Program-made: the position numbers and the translations under genes
From: Streptomyces pluripotens
Lineage (GTDB): Bacteria > Actinomycetota > Actinomycetes > Streptomycetales > Streptomycetaceae
Reading direction: 5' to 3'
DNA: 64,000 nucleotides
NCBI RefSeq assembly: GCF_000802245.2
Contig: NZ_CP021080.1
Location: forward strand, 3,162,001 to 3,226,000
Notes under the pieces: generated by a model
Databases searched by the model: none
What the model was told of the DNA's origin: nothing
Seen by the model: the letters and a program-made list of their open reading frames with translations, nothing else
Shown: piece by piece, positions 18,803 to 28,263 of the stretch
Position numbering within the stretch: the first letter of the stretch is position 1
How the letters are laid out: the number at the start of each line of letters is the position of its first letter

Positions 18803-19706
18803 ATGCACCGATGGTCTCCGTTGAATGACCGGCAGCTCGCACTCCTCACCCGCATCGGGGACGGAGCCGACCCCGTCACGTCGGACAGCCCGGAGTTCGC
18901 TCTCACCGCCCGCGCGCTCAAGGAGCGGCGTCTGATCACCATGCCCAAGCAGGATGGGAAGTGGCAGGCGGAGATCACTGACGCAGGGCGCTTCTACCTG
19001 GAACACGGTCATCACCCGGACCGGCCGGAACCGGCGCCGCGCAAGCAGCGGTCGGCGGGTTCCGAGCAACGGACACGGCCAGGCCCCTCCTCCGCAGAAG
19101 CAAGAAACAGCTCCGTCCACGACGAAGCCGGCGCCGCAACGCGCCGCCAAGCCCCCGCAGGCGTCGCCGGCGGAAATCGGAGCCGCCTTGATCGCGGAAG
19201 TGCAGCAGGCTGGGCGGTTCCTCCGGATCCCGAACCCCAGCGACCAGGAGCGAGCCCGCTATCGCAGGGCCTTCGACGCAGCCCGGCAGTGTGCGCCCGA
19301 GGGGTACCACCTGAAGTACAGCGGCCGGGCGAAGGGGGACTTCTTCCTCGGTCTGCTCAGGGTGTCGGGTGAGGACGACACCGAGTGGAACCGGATCCGG
19401 CTGGCGCGCAGCCGGGTGATCAGCGATGTCGAGGACGTGGTCGCCGCTGTCACGGCGGACCACAGCGCCTTCGAGATCTCGGAGGAGGTCCTTCCGCGAG
19501 TCCTCTCGCTGCTCCGGCTCCTCGCCGAGCAGGCAGTCGGCCGCCACGGCGAGATCACTGTGTCCAAGAAGCGCAAGCAGCCCAGGCCCCTGCTCACCGT
19601 TCACGGCAGGACGTACGAGGTCGGCTTCCGCGAGCGGCAGAGGCAGGTCCGGTACGTGCCCAAGCAGCCGGGCCGACGTACGTACGACTGGCAGCGGGTG
19701 ACGCCG
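18803..19706 (+). pseudogene. Frameshifted and 3'-truncated Streptomyces hypothetical gene
   Basis: The frame opening MHRWSPLNDRQLALL at 18803 is coherent up to about 19060. The homologous-looking continuation (EIGAALIAEVQQAG through GRRTYDWQRVTP) is in a different frame. I recognise the start and middle as one Streptomyces hypothetical protein family with a winged-helix-like N-terminus, so one indel near 19060 has split it. Coherence ends at about 19706, where the sequence becomes the reverse strand of an unrelated gene start. It lies directly downstream of the tRNA. Not functional as read. Confidence 0.65.
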
Positions 19707-19847
19707 GGCGTCATCGCCTTGCAGGAACCGGACGTGGATCCAGTCAGACCTGCCACGACCGCCCACCCGAACGATCTCCACCTGCCTGACAGGGCCGCCC
19801 AGCTCCTTCGGCCTCGCTCGGTATGCCCAGTGCTCGCCAATCTCCAT
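19707..19847 (-). pseudogene. 5' fragment of a hypothetical gene (MEIGEHWAYRARP family)
   Basis: Reading from ATG at 19847, the first 47 residues (MEIGEHWAYRARP... VRFLQGDDA) match the opening of a short Streptomyces hypothetical protein family I recognise. After that the frame runs antisense through the neighbouring broken gene. Two truncated genes therefore meet tail to tail at about 19706. The ISAs1 pair begins 26 bases upstream of this start. Confidence 0.6.
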
Positions 19848-19862
19848 ATACCTATTGAGCCA

Positions 19863-19872
19863 GGTCCGTTGG
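19863..19872. repeat. Target-site duplication, left (GGTCCGTTGG)
   Basis: Identical to 22352-22361. The 10-bp length fits the ISAs1 family (8-10 bp). Confidence 0.88.
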
Positions 19873-19910
19873 CAGGGCTTCGGCGTAGTCGCATGACGTC
19901 CGGTTCGTGA

Positions 19911-20992
19911 TCATCCGAGGCCGAGGAGTGCGAGGGGGCGGCGGGGGTCGCGGGCGTTGCGGCGGAGGCCAGCCGCGATGTTCTTCACTCCGGCCGTGCG
20001 GAGGGCTCCGATGGCGAGGTTGCGCCAGGTGGCCATCGCGCGGGGAGCGTTGCCGGTCCGCAGCTGGGAGGCGTCCTCGGCGAAGGTGGTGTCGCGGACA
20101 TGGTGCAGGGCCTCGATCATCCAGTGGTCGCGGACGAGTTCGGCGAGCTGGGCCGAGGTGGCCTGCTCGGCGGTGAGGCTGGTAACGGCATAGACCGTCT
20201 TGACGGTGGTCTTGCCGGTCTTGCGCTCGGTGCGCCGGCGCTTGATCTGGACAGCCTGGCGGGCTCCGGGAAAGAGGAGGCTGTTCACGGTGGCGACCTT
20301 GATCCGGCGAATCTCCGAGCGGCCGTGGCCGATGCCCCGGGTGCGACCCTGAAGCGGGATATCCTTCCAGGGAAGGGACTGGAGCTGTCGGCGCAGCTTC
20401 TTCTGGTTGCCCTTGACGATCACGATGTAGTGGGCGTCCCGGCGGAGGAGGTAGTCGGCGTGCGTCGCGCTGGGTGTGCATCGCGTCGCTGGTGACGACG
20501 GTTCCTGCCAGGTCGGCGACGGTTTCCAGCAGTGGCTGGAAGCAGGTGATCTCGTTCGTCTTCTCGCCGACGTCCAGCTGGGCCAGGACCAGGCCGGTGG
20601 TGTGCTCCAGTGCGGCGAGCAGGTGGATCTTGCGGCCCTTAGCCTTGGCCGCGCCGCGCAGGCTTTTGCCGTCCACTGCGAGGCCGCGCAGCCCAGTCGC
20701 CTTCGGGCGTCGGTCGGCGAGCCAGCGTCCGACCGCCCCGTCCAGCGCGTCGCCGTCGATGCGGGCCAGTAGCCGCCGGACCGTCGTTTCCGCAGGCAGG
20801 AACCGCTTCGGGAACAGTGGATCGAGGCGCATGCCGAGGCGTTCCAGGACGTGCGGCGGGGCGTCGGCGATCCACTCGCTGACTGCCAGAACAGAGGTCG
20901 CACCCGCCAGAACCGCGCACGCGGTCAGCGCGAGCACGGCAACCAGAGCGTGCCGGACGCCGCGGGGGTCTCGCGGGTCGGGCACCTGGGCC
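19911..20992 (-). pseudogene. ISAs1-family transposase, frameshifted and 5'-truncated
   Basis: Compared with the intact neighbour, this copy lacks about the first 37 residues: coherence starts at [14 protein letters not shown], at the junction with the right copy. It also carries one extra G near 20464, which breaks the frame between DAMHTQRDA and the following [14 protein letters not shown]. The remainder ([39 protein letters not shown]) is a typical ISAs1 DDE transposase about 85 percent like its neighbour by eye. Inactive. Confidence 0.88.
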
Positions 20993-21122
20993 CAGGGCTT
21001 CGGCGTAGTCGGACGGGGTCCGGTTCGTGACGAAAAGTCAGATACAGCGAGGTGGTAGGCGAAGCAGGCACGGCTTCCAAGATCATGGAGTTCTCGACGC
21101 CCCGTGATCCCGATGGAAGACC

Positions 21123-22313
21123 GTGCCTGCCGACGCATCATCCCCGATCCCTGCCGCTCTTGACCAACTCCGCGCCCACCGCGCGCCCGCCTCGGCAGAA
21201 GTGCCGGGGCTACTGGAGCGCCTGACCGACGTCCCTGACCCCCGTGATCCACGCGGAGTGCGCCACGCTCTGGCCGTCGTGCTCACACTGACGGCCTGTG
21301 CGGTCCTGGCCGGAGCGACCTCGCTGCTGGCGGTCGGCGAGTGGATCGCCGACGCCCCCGATGCTGTGCTTGAGCAGCTCGGCATCCGCCCTGACCCGGT
21401 GATGCCGCAGCGCAGCCGGCCGGCCGAAACCACCGTGCGCCGCCTGCTCGCCCGGATCGATGCCGACGCGCTGGACGTCGCGGTCGGGCGCTGGCTCGCC
21501 GACCGGCGAACCCGCCCGAGCAAGCCCACCGCTCTGCAGGGACTGGCCGTGGACGGCAAGAGCCTGCGTGGCGCGGCCCGCGCCGACGGCCGCAAGATCC
21601 ACCTGCTGGCCGCGCTCGACCACACCTCCGGCCTGGTCCTGGCCCAGCTGGACGTCGGCGAGAAGACGAACGAAATCACCTGCTTCCAGCCGCTGTTGGA
21701 GACGGTGGCCGACCTCGCCGGAGCCGTCGTGACCACCGACGCGCTCCACACCCAACGTGACCACGCCACCTATCTGCTCGGACGCGGCGCCCACTACATC
21801 GTCATCGTCAAGGGCAACGCGAAGAAGCTCCGTGCGCAGCTCAAGGCCCTGCCCTGGAAGGACATCCCGCTCCAGGGAAGAGTCAAGGGCGTCGGCCACG
21901 GCCGCAGCGAGATCCGCAGGATCAAGGCCGCCACCGTGAACAATCTGCTCTTCCCCGGCGCCCGCCAGGCCATCCAGCTCAAGCGGCGGCGCACCGACCG
22001 CAGGACCGGCAAGACCACCATCAAGACCGTGTACGCCGTCACCAGCTTGAGCGCCGAGCAGGCCGCCCCGACTCAGCTCGCCGCCTTGATCAAGGACCAC
22101 TGGAAGATCGAAGCCCTGCACCACACGCGAGACGTGACCTTCGCTGAGGACGCCTCCCAACTGCGGACCGGCAACGCACCCCGGGCGATGGCGACCTGGC
22201 GCAACCTCGCCATCGGCGCCCACAAACTCAACGGCGCCACCAACATCGCCGCCGGACTGCGGCGGACCGCCCGCGACCCGCACCGCCCCCTCACCCTCCT
22301 CGGACTCGCATGA
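21123..22313 (+). CDS. ISAs1-family transposase
   Basis: 396 residues from GTG at 21123. Intact: N-terminal DUF4338-like segment [15 protein letters not shown], the first catalytic region [18 protein letters not shown] (Asp), [26 protein letters not shown] (second Asp) and the late [18 protein letters not shown] (catalytic Glu region). It is the only complete transposase of the pair and could act on both sets of ends in trans. Confidence 0.93.
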   Translation: MPADASSPIPAALDQLRAHRAPASAEVPGLLERLTDVPDPRDPRGVRHALAVVLTLTACAVLAGATSLLAVGEWIADAPDAVLEQLGIRPDPVMPQRSRPAETTVRRLLARIDADALDVAVGRWLADRRTRPSKPTALQGLAVDGKSLRGAARADGRKIHLLAALDHTSGLVLAQLDVGEKTNEITCFQPLLETVADLAGAVVTTDALHTQRDHATYLLGRGAHYIVIVKGNAKKLRAQLKALPWKDIPLQGRVKGVGHGRSEIRRIKAATVNNLLFPGARQAIQLKRRRTDRRTGKTTIKTVYAVTSLSAEQAAPTQLAALIKDHWKIEALHHTRDVTFAEDASQLRTGNAPRAMATWRNLAIGAHKLNGATNIAAGLRRTARDPHRPLTLLGLA

Positions 22314-22351
22314 TCACAAAACAGACGCCGTCCGACTTCACCGAAGCCCTG

Positions 22352-22361
22352 GGTCCGTTGG
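22352..22361. repeat. Target-site duplication, right (GGTCCGTTGG)
   Basis: Right-hand copy of the 10-bp repeat at 19863-19872. Confidence 0.88.
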
Positions 22362-22736
22362 CCCCGTTACGGGGCAATCGTCGTAACTGCTGGAGTGAGA
22401 CGACCGCGCCGAGTTGACGGCCTTGCGGGATATCGAGGTTAAGGCTGTTCCCTCCGGCAGTGGTCGCCGGAGGGAACAGCAACTCTGCTTGTTACGACTT
22501 GGCGGGCACACGCGACACCCCGCGTGCCCGCAGGAGACCACTCAGTACGCGCACCGGTGACGGGGCACTCATGGCCGTGTCGAGCCACAGACGTCCCCCA
22601 GCGCTCCGTCTGCGATGAAGTCCTCTGCCTGGTATGCCGTTCGGCCTCATGCTGCCGCACCATCACAGGAATCACTTCGAAAGTGAACTGGCCCCCGCCA
22701 ACTCTGGGCGGGCGCCCCAGGCTCCTGTCGGCAGCT
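22362..22736. other. Non-coding stretch with one strong hairpin
   Basis: No gene supported. It contains CCCCGTTACGGGG-type short palindromes, the 15-bp hairpin at 22444-22480 and the 3' region of the RHS immunity gene. Confidence 0.5.
22444..22480. terminator. 15-bp perfect hairpin
   Basis: Arms GCTGTTCCCTCCGGC (22444-22458) and GCCGGAGGGAACAGC (22466-22480), loop AGTGGTC. It lies about 250 bases beyond the RHS/immunity operon end, so it is a plausible terminator. No T-run follows. Confidence 0.55.
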
Positions 22737-23186
22737 TCAGCTCGTGAGCCGCGTCAAGGCATCGTCGTACCCCAGGGCGTTCTCAGGAAGCAGCTCTTTC
22801 ATCCTCGTGAAGAATTCTATGCCGGACCGACGCAAGGCTTCCACGAGTTCACGTTCCCCGACGGAAACCGTCCGCTTGACGTCATCATAGGTGAGTGACA
22901 CGAGGACGAGTCCACCACCCAGGCGCTTGAACGACAAGCGGATCGGCTGATCCGGGAAGTAGGTCGACGCCTCGCCCTCGTTCGCGAGTTTCAGGACCAT
23001 ATCGCCGATATAGGCCCAGAGTTCGTCGACATAGTCCCAGAGCTCCCGGTCCAGGATCCGTACGCCGTTGATGGTCATCTCGATAGCTCCCTCGACATAC
23101 GAAGGATCCGCAGGAGGAGAGCCTGCCTCCGCCACGTCGACGAACGATCCCGACTTGGTGCGCAGGTAGGACTTGATGTCGATCAT
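22737..23186 (-). CDS. Probable immunity protein for the RHS toxin
   Basis: 149 residues, acidic, no signal peptide or membrane segment; begins MIDIKSYLRTKSGSFVDVAEAG. I do not recognise a named family. The assignment is by position: it follows the RHS toxin gene by nine bases on the same strand, the classic place for a cognate immunity gene. Size and acidity also fit a cytoplasmic inhibitor of a basic nuclease tip. It would protect the producer and its siblings from the C-terminal toxin. Confidence 0.65.
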   Translation of the reverse strand: MIDIKSYLRTKSGSFVDVAEAGSPPADPSYVEGAIEMTINGVRILDRELWDYVDELWAYIGDMVLKLANEGEASTYFPDQPIRLSFKRLGGGLVLVSLTYDDVKRTVSVGERELVEALRRSGIEFFTRMKELLPENALGYDDALTRLTS

Positions 23187-23195
23187 ATAGCCAGC

Positions 23196-26100
23196 CTACT
23201 TGTCGAGGGTTCCGGGATAAAATTGACCGATGCGGCCATTCTTGATGCCGAGGACGTAGTCCACGCCGTTCACTCGACCCTCGATCTGATACATGCCCAT
23301 CGGACCGCGCGAGACGAGTTTGTCCCGGTTTTGCTTCAGCGTCTCCGTGATGGCATCTTGCACATCCTGGACTGACATTTTCCCGTCGAGGAACGACTGC
23401 TTTGCTTTGACGGACCCGTCCCAGTATTCCGGGTGATGCCTTTCCAAGACATGTGCCATGCCCTTCTTGTCGAGCACGAACTCATTGCTACCGAACTGGT
23501 ATTTCCGGCTCTGCCAGCTCTTGAGCGCGTTCTCAACCTTGCACGTGAACAAGCCCAGCGGATCGGACTCACTCCCCGGGTTGCCGACATAGGCGTGAGG
23601 GTTGGGGCCAGGCAGGAGGCCCATTGGGTCCGATGTGAGGTATCCGCCCGTTTCGGGGTCGTAGTAACGCAACAGGTTGTAGTCGAGGCCCGTCTCGTCG
23701 TCGGCGTACTGCCCCGGGAACCGAAGCCGGCAGTCCACAGCTGCCTCGGAGTCCGCGGCTGAGGGGAACCTGGTGCCCCAGAGTGTGGTGCGAGACTGCC
23801 ACGCAAGTTCGGCGGAGAGGGAGACCAGTTCCATGGGCGTGCCGACGGCGTCCGTGATCACGGCGTGGAAACGGGGCCTCATGTCAAGGCTGCTCTCCTC
23901 GGCCAGTCGGGCGAGGAAGGAAGTCTCGGCCGACGACGCCCGCCGGTCGGTCTGCGCGACTGGGCGATGGGTCCCTGGCTCATAGTCCCAGGTGGTGATC
24001 CTGCCGTCCGTATCGATCTGTTCCGCAAGGCGCGTGTCGTCCCACGAGAAGTCGATGCGATCCGCTGCTGAGCCGTCCTCGCCGACACGATGTTTGGAGA
24101 TGCGCCGACCCATCGGGTCATAGCGGTAGAGCCAGTGGTCACCGTCAGGTGTGACAACCTCTTTCAGCCGGTCCTCTGCATCCCACGCATACGTCCAGAG
24201 GCGCTTCTGCCCGTTGAGTAGCCCGCGCGTCCGGCAGACCAGGCGCCCCTGTGCGTCGTACTCGAACGTCGTGCGTCCCGCCTGGCGGACGAGTGTGCCC
24301 TCGAACTTGCGCCCGCCTTCTGAGGCGTGGCCAGGGGCCGACGCTTGGAGCAGGTTGCCGGCCGCGTCGTAAGCATAGGTTTCGGTCCATCCGTGTGCCC
24401 GTACCCCCGTGACCCGCCCCATGGCGTCCAGATCGCAGCGACGCGTACCGGAAGTCAGTTCGCGGATCTCCGTGAGATGTCCGTCGGCCCGGTAGGCGTA
24501 CGTACGGTGCTGGAGCAGGTGCTCCGGCCCCGCACCTGTCAGAGTCGAGACCAATGACTGGTCACTCAACCGCCCCGTCGGGCTCCAGCTCTGGGTCAGC
24601 CTCACCGCCTCACCCAACCGTCGCTCGGTCTCACGCCCCGCCTCGTCGTAGGTGAAAGCGACCGAGCCCGCCTCCGAACGCAGCACTATTGGGCGTCCAG
24701 CCGCGTCGTACGCCCATTCCGATGCCAGACCGGAGGGTGTCACGCGGCGAGTACGACGACCGGCGGCGTCGTACTCAAAGATCGACGTCCGACCGTTGAC
24801 TGTTTCCGACAGGATTCGCCCCAGGGCGTCCCGCTCGAACGCCACGTCGGCATCCGCATTGACCGCGCGCCGGAGCCCCCCGTCCAGCCCGTATTCGTAC
24901 GTCGTGATCTCGCCGGCGTCGTCTTGCCGAGTCATGACCCGGCCGCACGCGTCCAGCGTGAAACGCATGACCTCGCCGGTGCCGTTGGTCCGGGCGATCA
25001 GTTCTCCCGCAGCGTTGTGCGCGTACGTCAGCGTGCGCCCGTTGAAGTCCGTCTCCGCGATCAGCCGGCCAGCCTCGTCGTAGATGTACGACCAGGTCCG
25101 CCCATCTGGGTTGGTGACCCCGGTCAGGCGCAGTTCAGTGTCGTAGGTGAATGCATACCGGGTGCCGTCCGGGTCAGTGCGGGTAGCCGGGAGGTCGAAG
25201 GGCGCGGCTGTGTGGTGAGTGGTGTTGCCCGCTGGATCGGTGTGGGTGACGAGGTTACCCTCGGCGTCCCATGTCCAGGACTCAAGGGTGGCGTCGGCCA
25301 GTTCACGCCACGACGGCTTGCCCTCCGTGGTCCAGCCCAGGCGGGTGGCGTGGCCAAGAGGGTCGGTCACCTCGATGACTCGACCGAAGGGATCGCGCCG
25401 GATTGTCGTCGTATGGCCTAGTTCGTCTGTCACAGCGATGGGCAGGCCCGCAGCGTCATACGCCACGGTGCGGGTGTGGCCCAGAGCGTTGGTGATCGCC
25501 GTCGGACGACCCTTGTCATCCAGGGCGTATCGTGTCTCAGCCCCGAGCGGGTCGACTGTCTGCAGCAGGTTTCCCCGCTCGTCATAGGTGTGCTGCCAGA
25601 CAGCGCCGCCCGGTTCGATCACCTCAGTCGGTAGACCGAGCGCGTTGTAGGTGGCCCGGGCCACCGTGCCATCGGGATGCGCGAGTTCAACCAGGTTTCC
25701 GGCGCGGTCGTAGGCGTAGCCGGTGCTGCGGCCGACGGGATCTGTCACTGTCAGCGGCTTGTCGCCGTACTCGTCCCACTCCGTGCGGGTGACATGTCCG
25801 AGCGGATCCGTCTCTTCCACCACCCGGCCCTCGGTGTTGTACCGGTGGACCGAGACATGACCCTGCGAGTCCGTGTACGTCGTCGTGCGGGCGGTGTCGT
25901 CGTAGGTCAGGGTGCCGGCGAGAATGCCGTCGACGCCCTCGGTGCGGACTACCCGGCCGTGCTCGTCATAGACGTAACCGAACCAGGTTCCGTTCCGGTC
26001 GGTCCAGCGGGTAACCCGCCCCTCGGTGTCGTAGGTGAAGCGGAAAGGCTCACCGCTGGAGTTGATGACCTCGGTCAGGTTGCCGGAACCGTCGTAGCTG

Positions 26101-27503
26101 TAGCGCATCACCACGGTGCCCGCGTCGGTCGCGGTACCCGGGCGGTACCGCGACGGAGTTTCGTCCAGGAGGCGCAGGCCGGTGATGCGTGGGCCCTGGG
26201 TGTCGACCACGACGTAGTACCCGCCGGAGTGGCGGATGCCGAACGGGATTCCCTCGGCGTCGCGTTCGACCTCGATGCGGTTGCCGTTGCGGTCACTCCA
26301 GGAGTCCAGCGCCAGGTGGAACACGCCGAAGGTGGGCGAGGGAACCGGTGCGGCGAAGGTCCGGGTCACGCCCGTCGACGGGTCCGTGACCGTCATCGCG
26401 CCGTCCGGCTTGCCGTCCCACTCCAACGGCCAGCGTGGGCCCTTCACCGGCATCGTCGGCACGCCCGGCTCCGGCACCGGATACACCAGGCGCATGCCGT
26501 CCGCCGCGGCGAAGACGACGCCCTCGCCGTCGATCTGGAGGCACTCGTCGAGGGTGGAGATCCATGTCGGGCCGAAGCAGACGCCGCCCCGGTAGGAAGA
26601 GAGGTGGGTGCGGGTGAACTGAAGAGGCAGACTCCCCGGTAGCGACAGGTCTGTCTGCGTCATCAGCATCGCGCCGGTCGCCACGTCGATCGGCTCGCCC
26701 ACACACGGCATGTCGTCGGCTTTGCGGGCCGCCGGGCCCAGATCGACCAGGTCGGGGCGGAGCGACGGTGGGCGCAGCAGCGTCGGAGTGTCCGCGAGGC
26801 CCCCTTCCATGCTCGCCGTCAGCAGGCCGTCGCCCGCCCCGAGCGCGCCGCCGAAGATCATGCCGTCCTTGGCGGCCTGGTTGACCTCGTCCAGGCTGAA
26901 GCCGTGCTGCAGACCGGCTACCATCTGCAGCGGCTGGGCCACGGCAGCGTCGATGGTGACCGACTCGACCCCGCCGAACGCGACGCCGGCGAAGGCGCCT
27001 CCGATGATGTCGGCCACCACTGCGGAGACGCCGACGCCTATTGTGGCGCCGAACTCGATGACCGCGTCCGCCGCAGCCGCCGCTGCACCGGAGGCGATGC
27101 CTGCGGTGAGCACGGCCAGCGTGATGCCGCCCGCGATCACGACCGCGTCGATGGCTATTCGCGTCCACAGCTTGTTGATCGCGTCGTCGATGGCGCCGGC
27201 GAACTTGTCCAAGGCATTGGCCATGTCCCGCGAGGACTTCGCGAGGTCGCTCAGCCAGCCGCCGTCCTTGCCCTTGGCGTAGCGGTCCCAGAATTTGTGG
27301 AACGCCTCGATCGACTCACCGGTGTTGTTGTGGATGATCCCGGACGCGCTGCGGTGCACCGGGGAGCGGACGTCATCCACCGAGTCGGCGAAGGCACGCC
27401 ACGCTTTGGCCGCGTCCCGCAGTTTGTCGGGGTCGGCCTCGGGCCACCACAGGCCCATGTCGAGAAGGATGTGGCGGGCTTTGGACTCAACGCTCACCGG
27501 CAC
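23196..27503 (-). CDS. RHS-repeat polymorphic toxin, type VII-secreted type
   Basis: 1435 residues. Residues 1 to about 120 are helical with WDRYAKGKDGGWLSDL and resemble the WXG/LXG-like T7SS targeting region. A hydrophobic alanine/glycine segment follows (about 120-215). PIDVATGAMLMTQTD near 265 starts the DUF6531/RHS shell, with many YD repeats (for example YDAAGNLL, YDEAGRL). The RHS core ends at DPETGGYLTSDPMGLL and GNPGSESDPLGL. The last 117 residues are a separate toxin tip with MAHVLERHHPEYW, VQDVQDAITETLK and YQIEGRVNGVDYVLG. This pattern resembles BECR-fold RNases, though I cannot name the family. Cleavage after the core would release it. Confidence 0.9.
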   Translation of the reverse strand: MPVSVESKARHILLDMGLWWPEADPDKLRDAAKAWRAFADSVDDVRSPVHRSASGIIHNNTGESIEAFHKFWDRYAKGKDGGWLSDLAKSSRDMANALDKFAGAIDDAINKLWTRIAIDAVVIAGGITLAVLTAGIASGAAAAAADAVIEFGATIGVGVSAVVADIIGGAFAGVAFGGVESVTIDAAVAQPLQMVAGLQHGFSLDEVNQAAKDGMIFGGALGAGDGLLTASMEGGLADTPTLLRPPSLRPDLVDLGPAARKADDMPCVGEPIDVATGAMLMTQTDLSLPGSLPLQFTRTHLSSYRGGVCFGPTWISTLDECLQIDGEGVVFAAADGMRLVYPVPEPGVPTMPVKGPRWPLEWDGKPDGAMTVTDPSTGVTRTFAAPVPSPTFGVFHLALDSWSDRNGNRIEVERDAEGIPFGIRHSGGYYVVVDTQGPRITGLRLLDETPSRYRPGTATDAGTVVMRYSYDGSGNLTEVINSSGEPFRFTYDTEGRVTRWTDRNGTWFGYVYDEHGRVVRTEGVDGILAGTLTYDDTARTTTYTDSQGHVSVHRYNTEGRVVEETDPLGHVTRTEWDEYGDKPLTVTDPVGRSTGYAYDRAGNLVELAHPDGTVARATYNALGLPTEVIEPGGAVWQHTYDERGNLLQTVDPLGAETRYALDDKGRPTAITNALGHTRTVAYDAAGLPIAVTDELGHTTTIRRDPFGRVIEVTDPLGHATRLGWTTEGKPSWRELADATLESWTWDAEGNLVTHTDPAGNTTHHTAAPFDLPATRTDPDGTRYAFTYDTELRLTGVTNPDGRTWSYIYDEAGRLIAETDFNGRTLTYAHNAAGELIARTNGTGEVMRFTLDACGRVMTRQDDAGEITTYEYGLDGGLRRAVNADADVAFERDALGRILSETVNGRTSIFEYDAAGRRTRRVTPSGLASEWAYDAAGRPIVLRSEAGSVAFTYDEAGRETERRLGEAVRLTQSWSPTGRLSDQSLVSTLTGAGPEHLLQHRTYAYRADGHLTEIRELTSGTRRCDLDAMGRVTGVRAHGWTETYAYDAAGNLLQASAPGHASEGGRKFEGTLVRQAGRTTFEYDAQGRLVCRTRGLLNGQKRLWTYAWDAEDRLKEVVTPDGDHWLYRYDPMGRRISKHRVGEDGSAADRIDFSWDDTRLAEQIDTDGRITTWDYEPGTHRPVAQTDRRASSAETSFLARLAEESSLDMRPRFHAVITDAVGTPMELVSLSAELAWQSRTTLWGTRFPSAADSEAAVDCRLRFPGQYADDETGLDYNLLRYYDPETGGYLTSDPMGLLPGPNPHAYVGNPGSESDPLGLFTCKVENALKSWQSRKYQFGSNEFVLDKKGMAHVLERHHPEYWDGSVKAKQSFLDGKMSVQDVQDAITETLKQNRDKLVSRGPMGMYQIEGRVNGVDYVLGIKNGRIGQFYPGTLDK

Positions 27504-27852
27504 CGTCGCTCTGCTTGTGGGTCTTTATTTCCGTGAACATGCCAGCGACGAGTTTGTCGTTGTCCACGTGCCCGTCGGCCATGTCGACCATGGCCTCGTG
27601 AATGCTCGTCAGCCCGAGCACCAGGATGCCCGCCGCGCTCTCGATCGACTTCTGATGCGGCTTGTAGACGCCGCCGAACTGATTGCCCTGATCGTCATGC
27701 CCCCAGGGCTCGCCAAGGCCGTCCAGGGTCTTGATGAGAGTGGTCAGGGCCTTGCCAAGATCGATGGCCCCCTGCTGGAAGGCCGGTGCCGCCGCCTTGA
27801 TGTCGGCGGTCTTGATGTCCAGCACCTTGCCGGGGACCTTGCCGTCACCCAT
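27487..27852 (-). CDS. WXG100-like partner of the RHS toxin
   Basis: 121 residues, predominantly helical, with a central WGHDDQGNQFGGVYKP turn of the kind found in Streptomyces ESX/T7SS small substrates. It overlaps the start of the RHS gene by 17 bases and is translated first in the operon. WXG100-type proteins pair with the N-terminal helical domain of LXG/RHS effectors to form the secretion-competent hairpin. That role is inferred here. No T7SS core gene (eccC and others) is in the window. Confidence 0.75.
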   Translation of the reverse strand: MGDGKVPGKVLDIKTADIKAAAPAFQQGAIDLGKALTTLIKTLDGLGEPWGHDDQGNQFGGVYKPHQKSIESAAGILVLGLTSIHEAMVDMADGHVDNDKLVAGMFTEIKTHKQSDGAGER

Positions 27853-28263
27853 CGCTGTCGTCTCCCCCCGGTTCGCAACCGCAGCTTCCGACCCTAGGGG
27901 AGGCGAGCCAAGAAGAGGTCATATTGAAGGAATGTGCAGGCAATGCGGTGGCGGTGGGTACATCCTTGACGCGGTCGGGTTCGCCATTTTCGGTCAACTT
28001 GGGCAACAGCATCCATCCCATGGGATCGTGCCAACGGCCAATGCGTCTCTCCAAGCGGCTCCCCCGAAGGAACGCTCGGTCTGCCCTTCGGGACACGGCC
28101 TTCCATCCCCGAGGGAAAGGGACTTGACGGTGCCCCCACAGCCTTCCCTTGTTCCGGCGTCGGCGCCCGAGGTTGCGGGTCGGAATATGGGCGTCAGAGT
28201 CGTCGCCCTCGTAGGGGCGGAATCGTCGTTGCCCCCCCAACGACGTTGCGGGGCACCGTGGAG
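27853..28263. other. Spacer between RHS operon and integrase remnant
   Basis: About 410 bases with no supported gene. It should carry the promoter of the RHS operon. The right end could hold an attachment site next to the integrase 3' end, but I see no tRNA-like duplication. Confidence 0.45.

Larger units (their letters stand above)
19873..22351. mobile_element. Inverted pair of ISAs1-family elements moved as one unit
   Basis: The outer ends both read inward as CAGGGCTTCGG(Y)G(W)AGTCG-type terminal repeats: CAGGGC at 19873 and the reverse complement ending GCCCTG at 22351. An internal left end starts at 20993. The left part (19873-20992, minus orientation) is a truncated copy with a broken transposase. 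The right part (20993-22351, 1359 bp) is a complete copy in plus orientation. A perfect 10-bp direct repeat GGTCCGTTGG flanks the whole 2479-bp unit, not the right copy alone. Confidence 0.88.
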
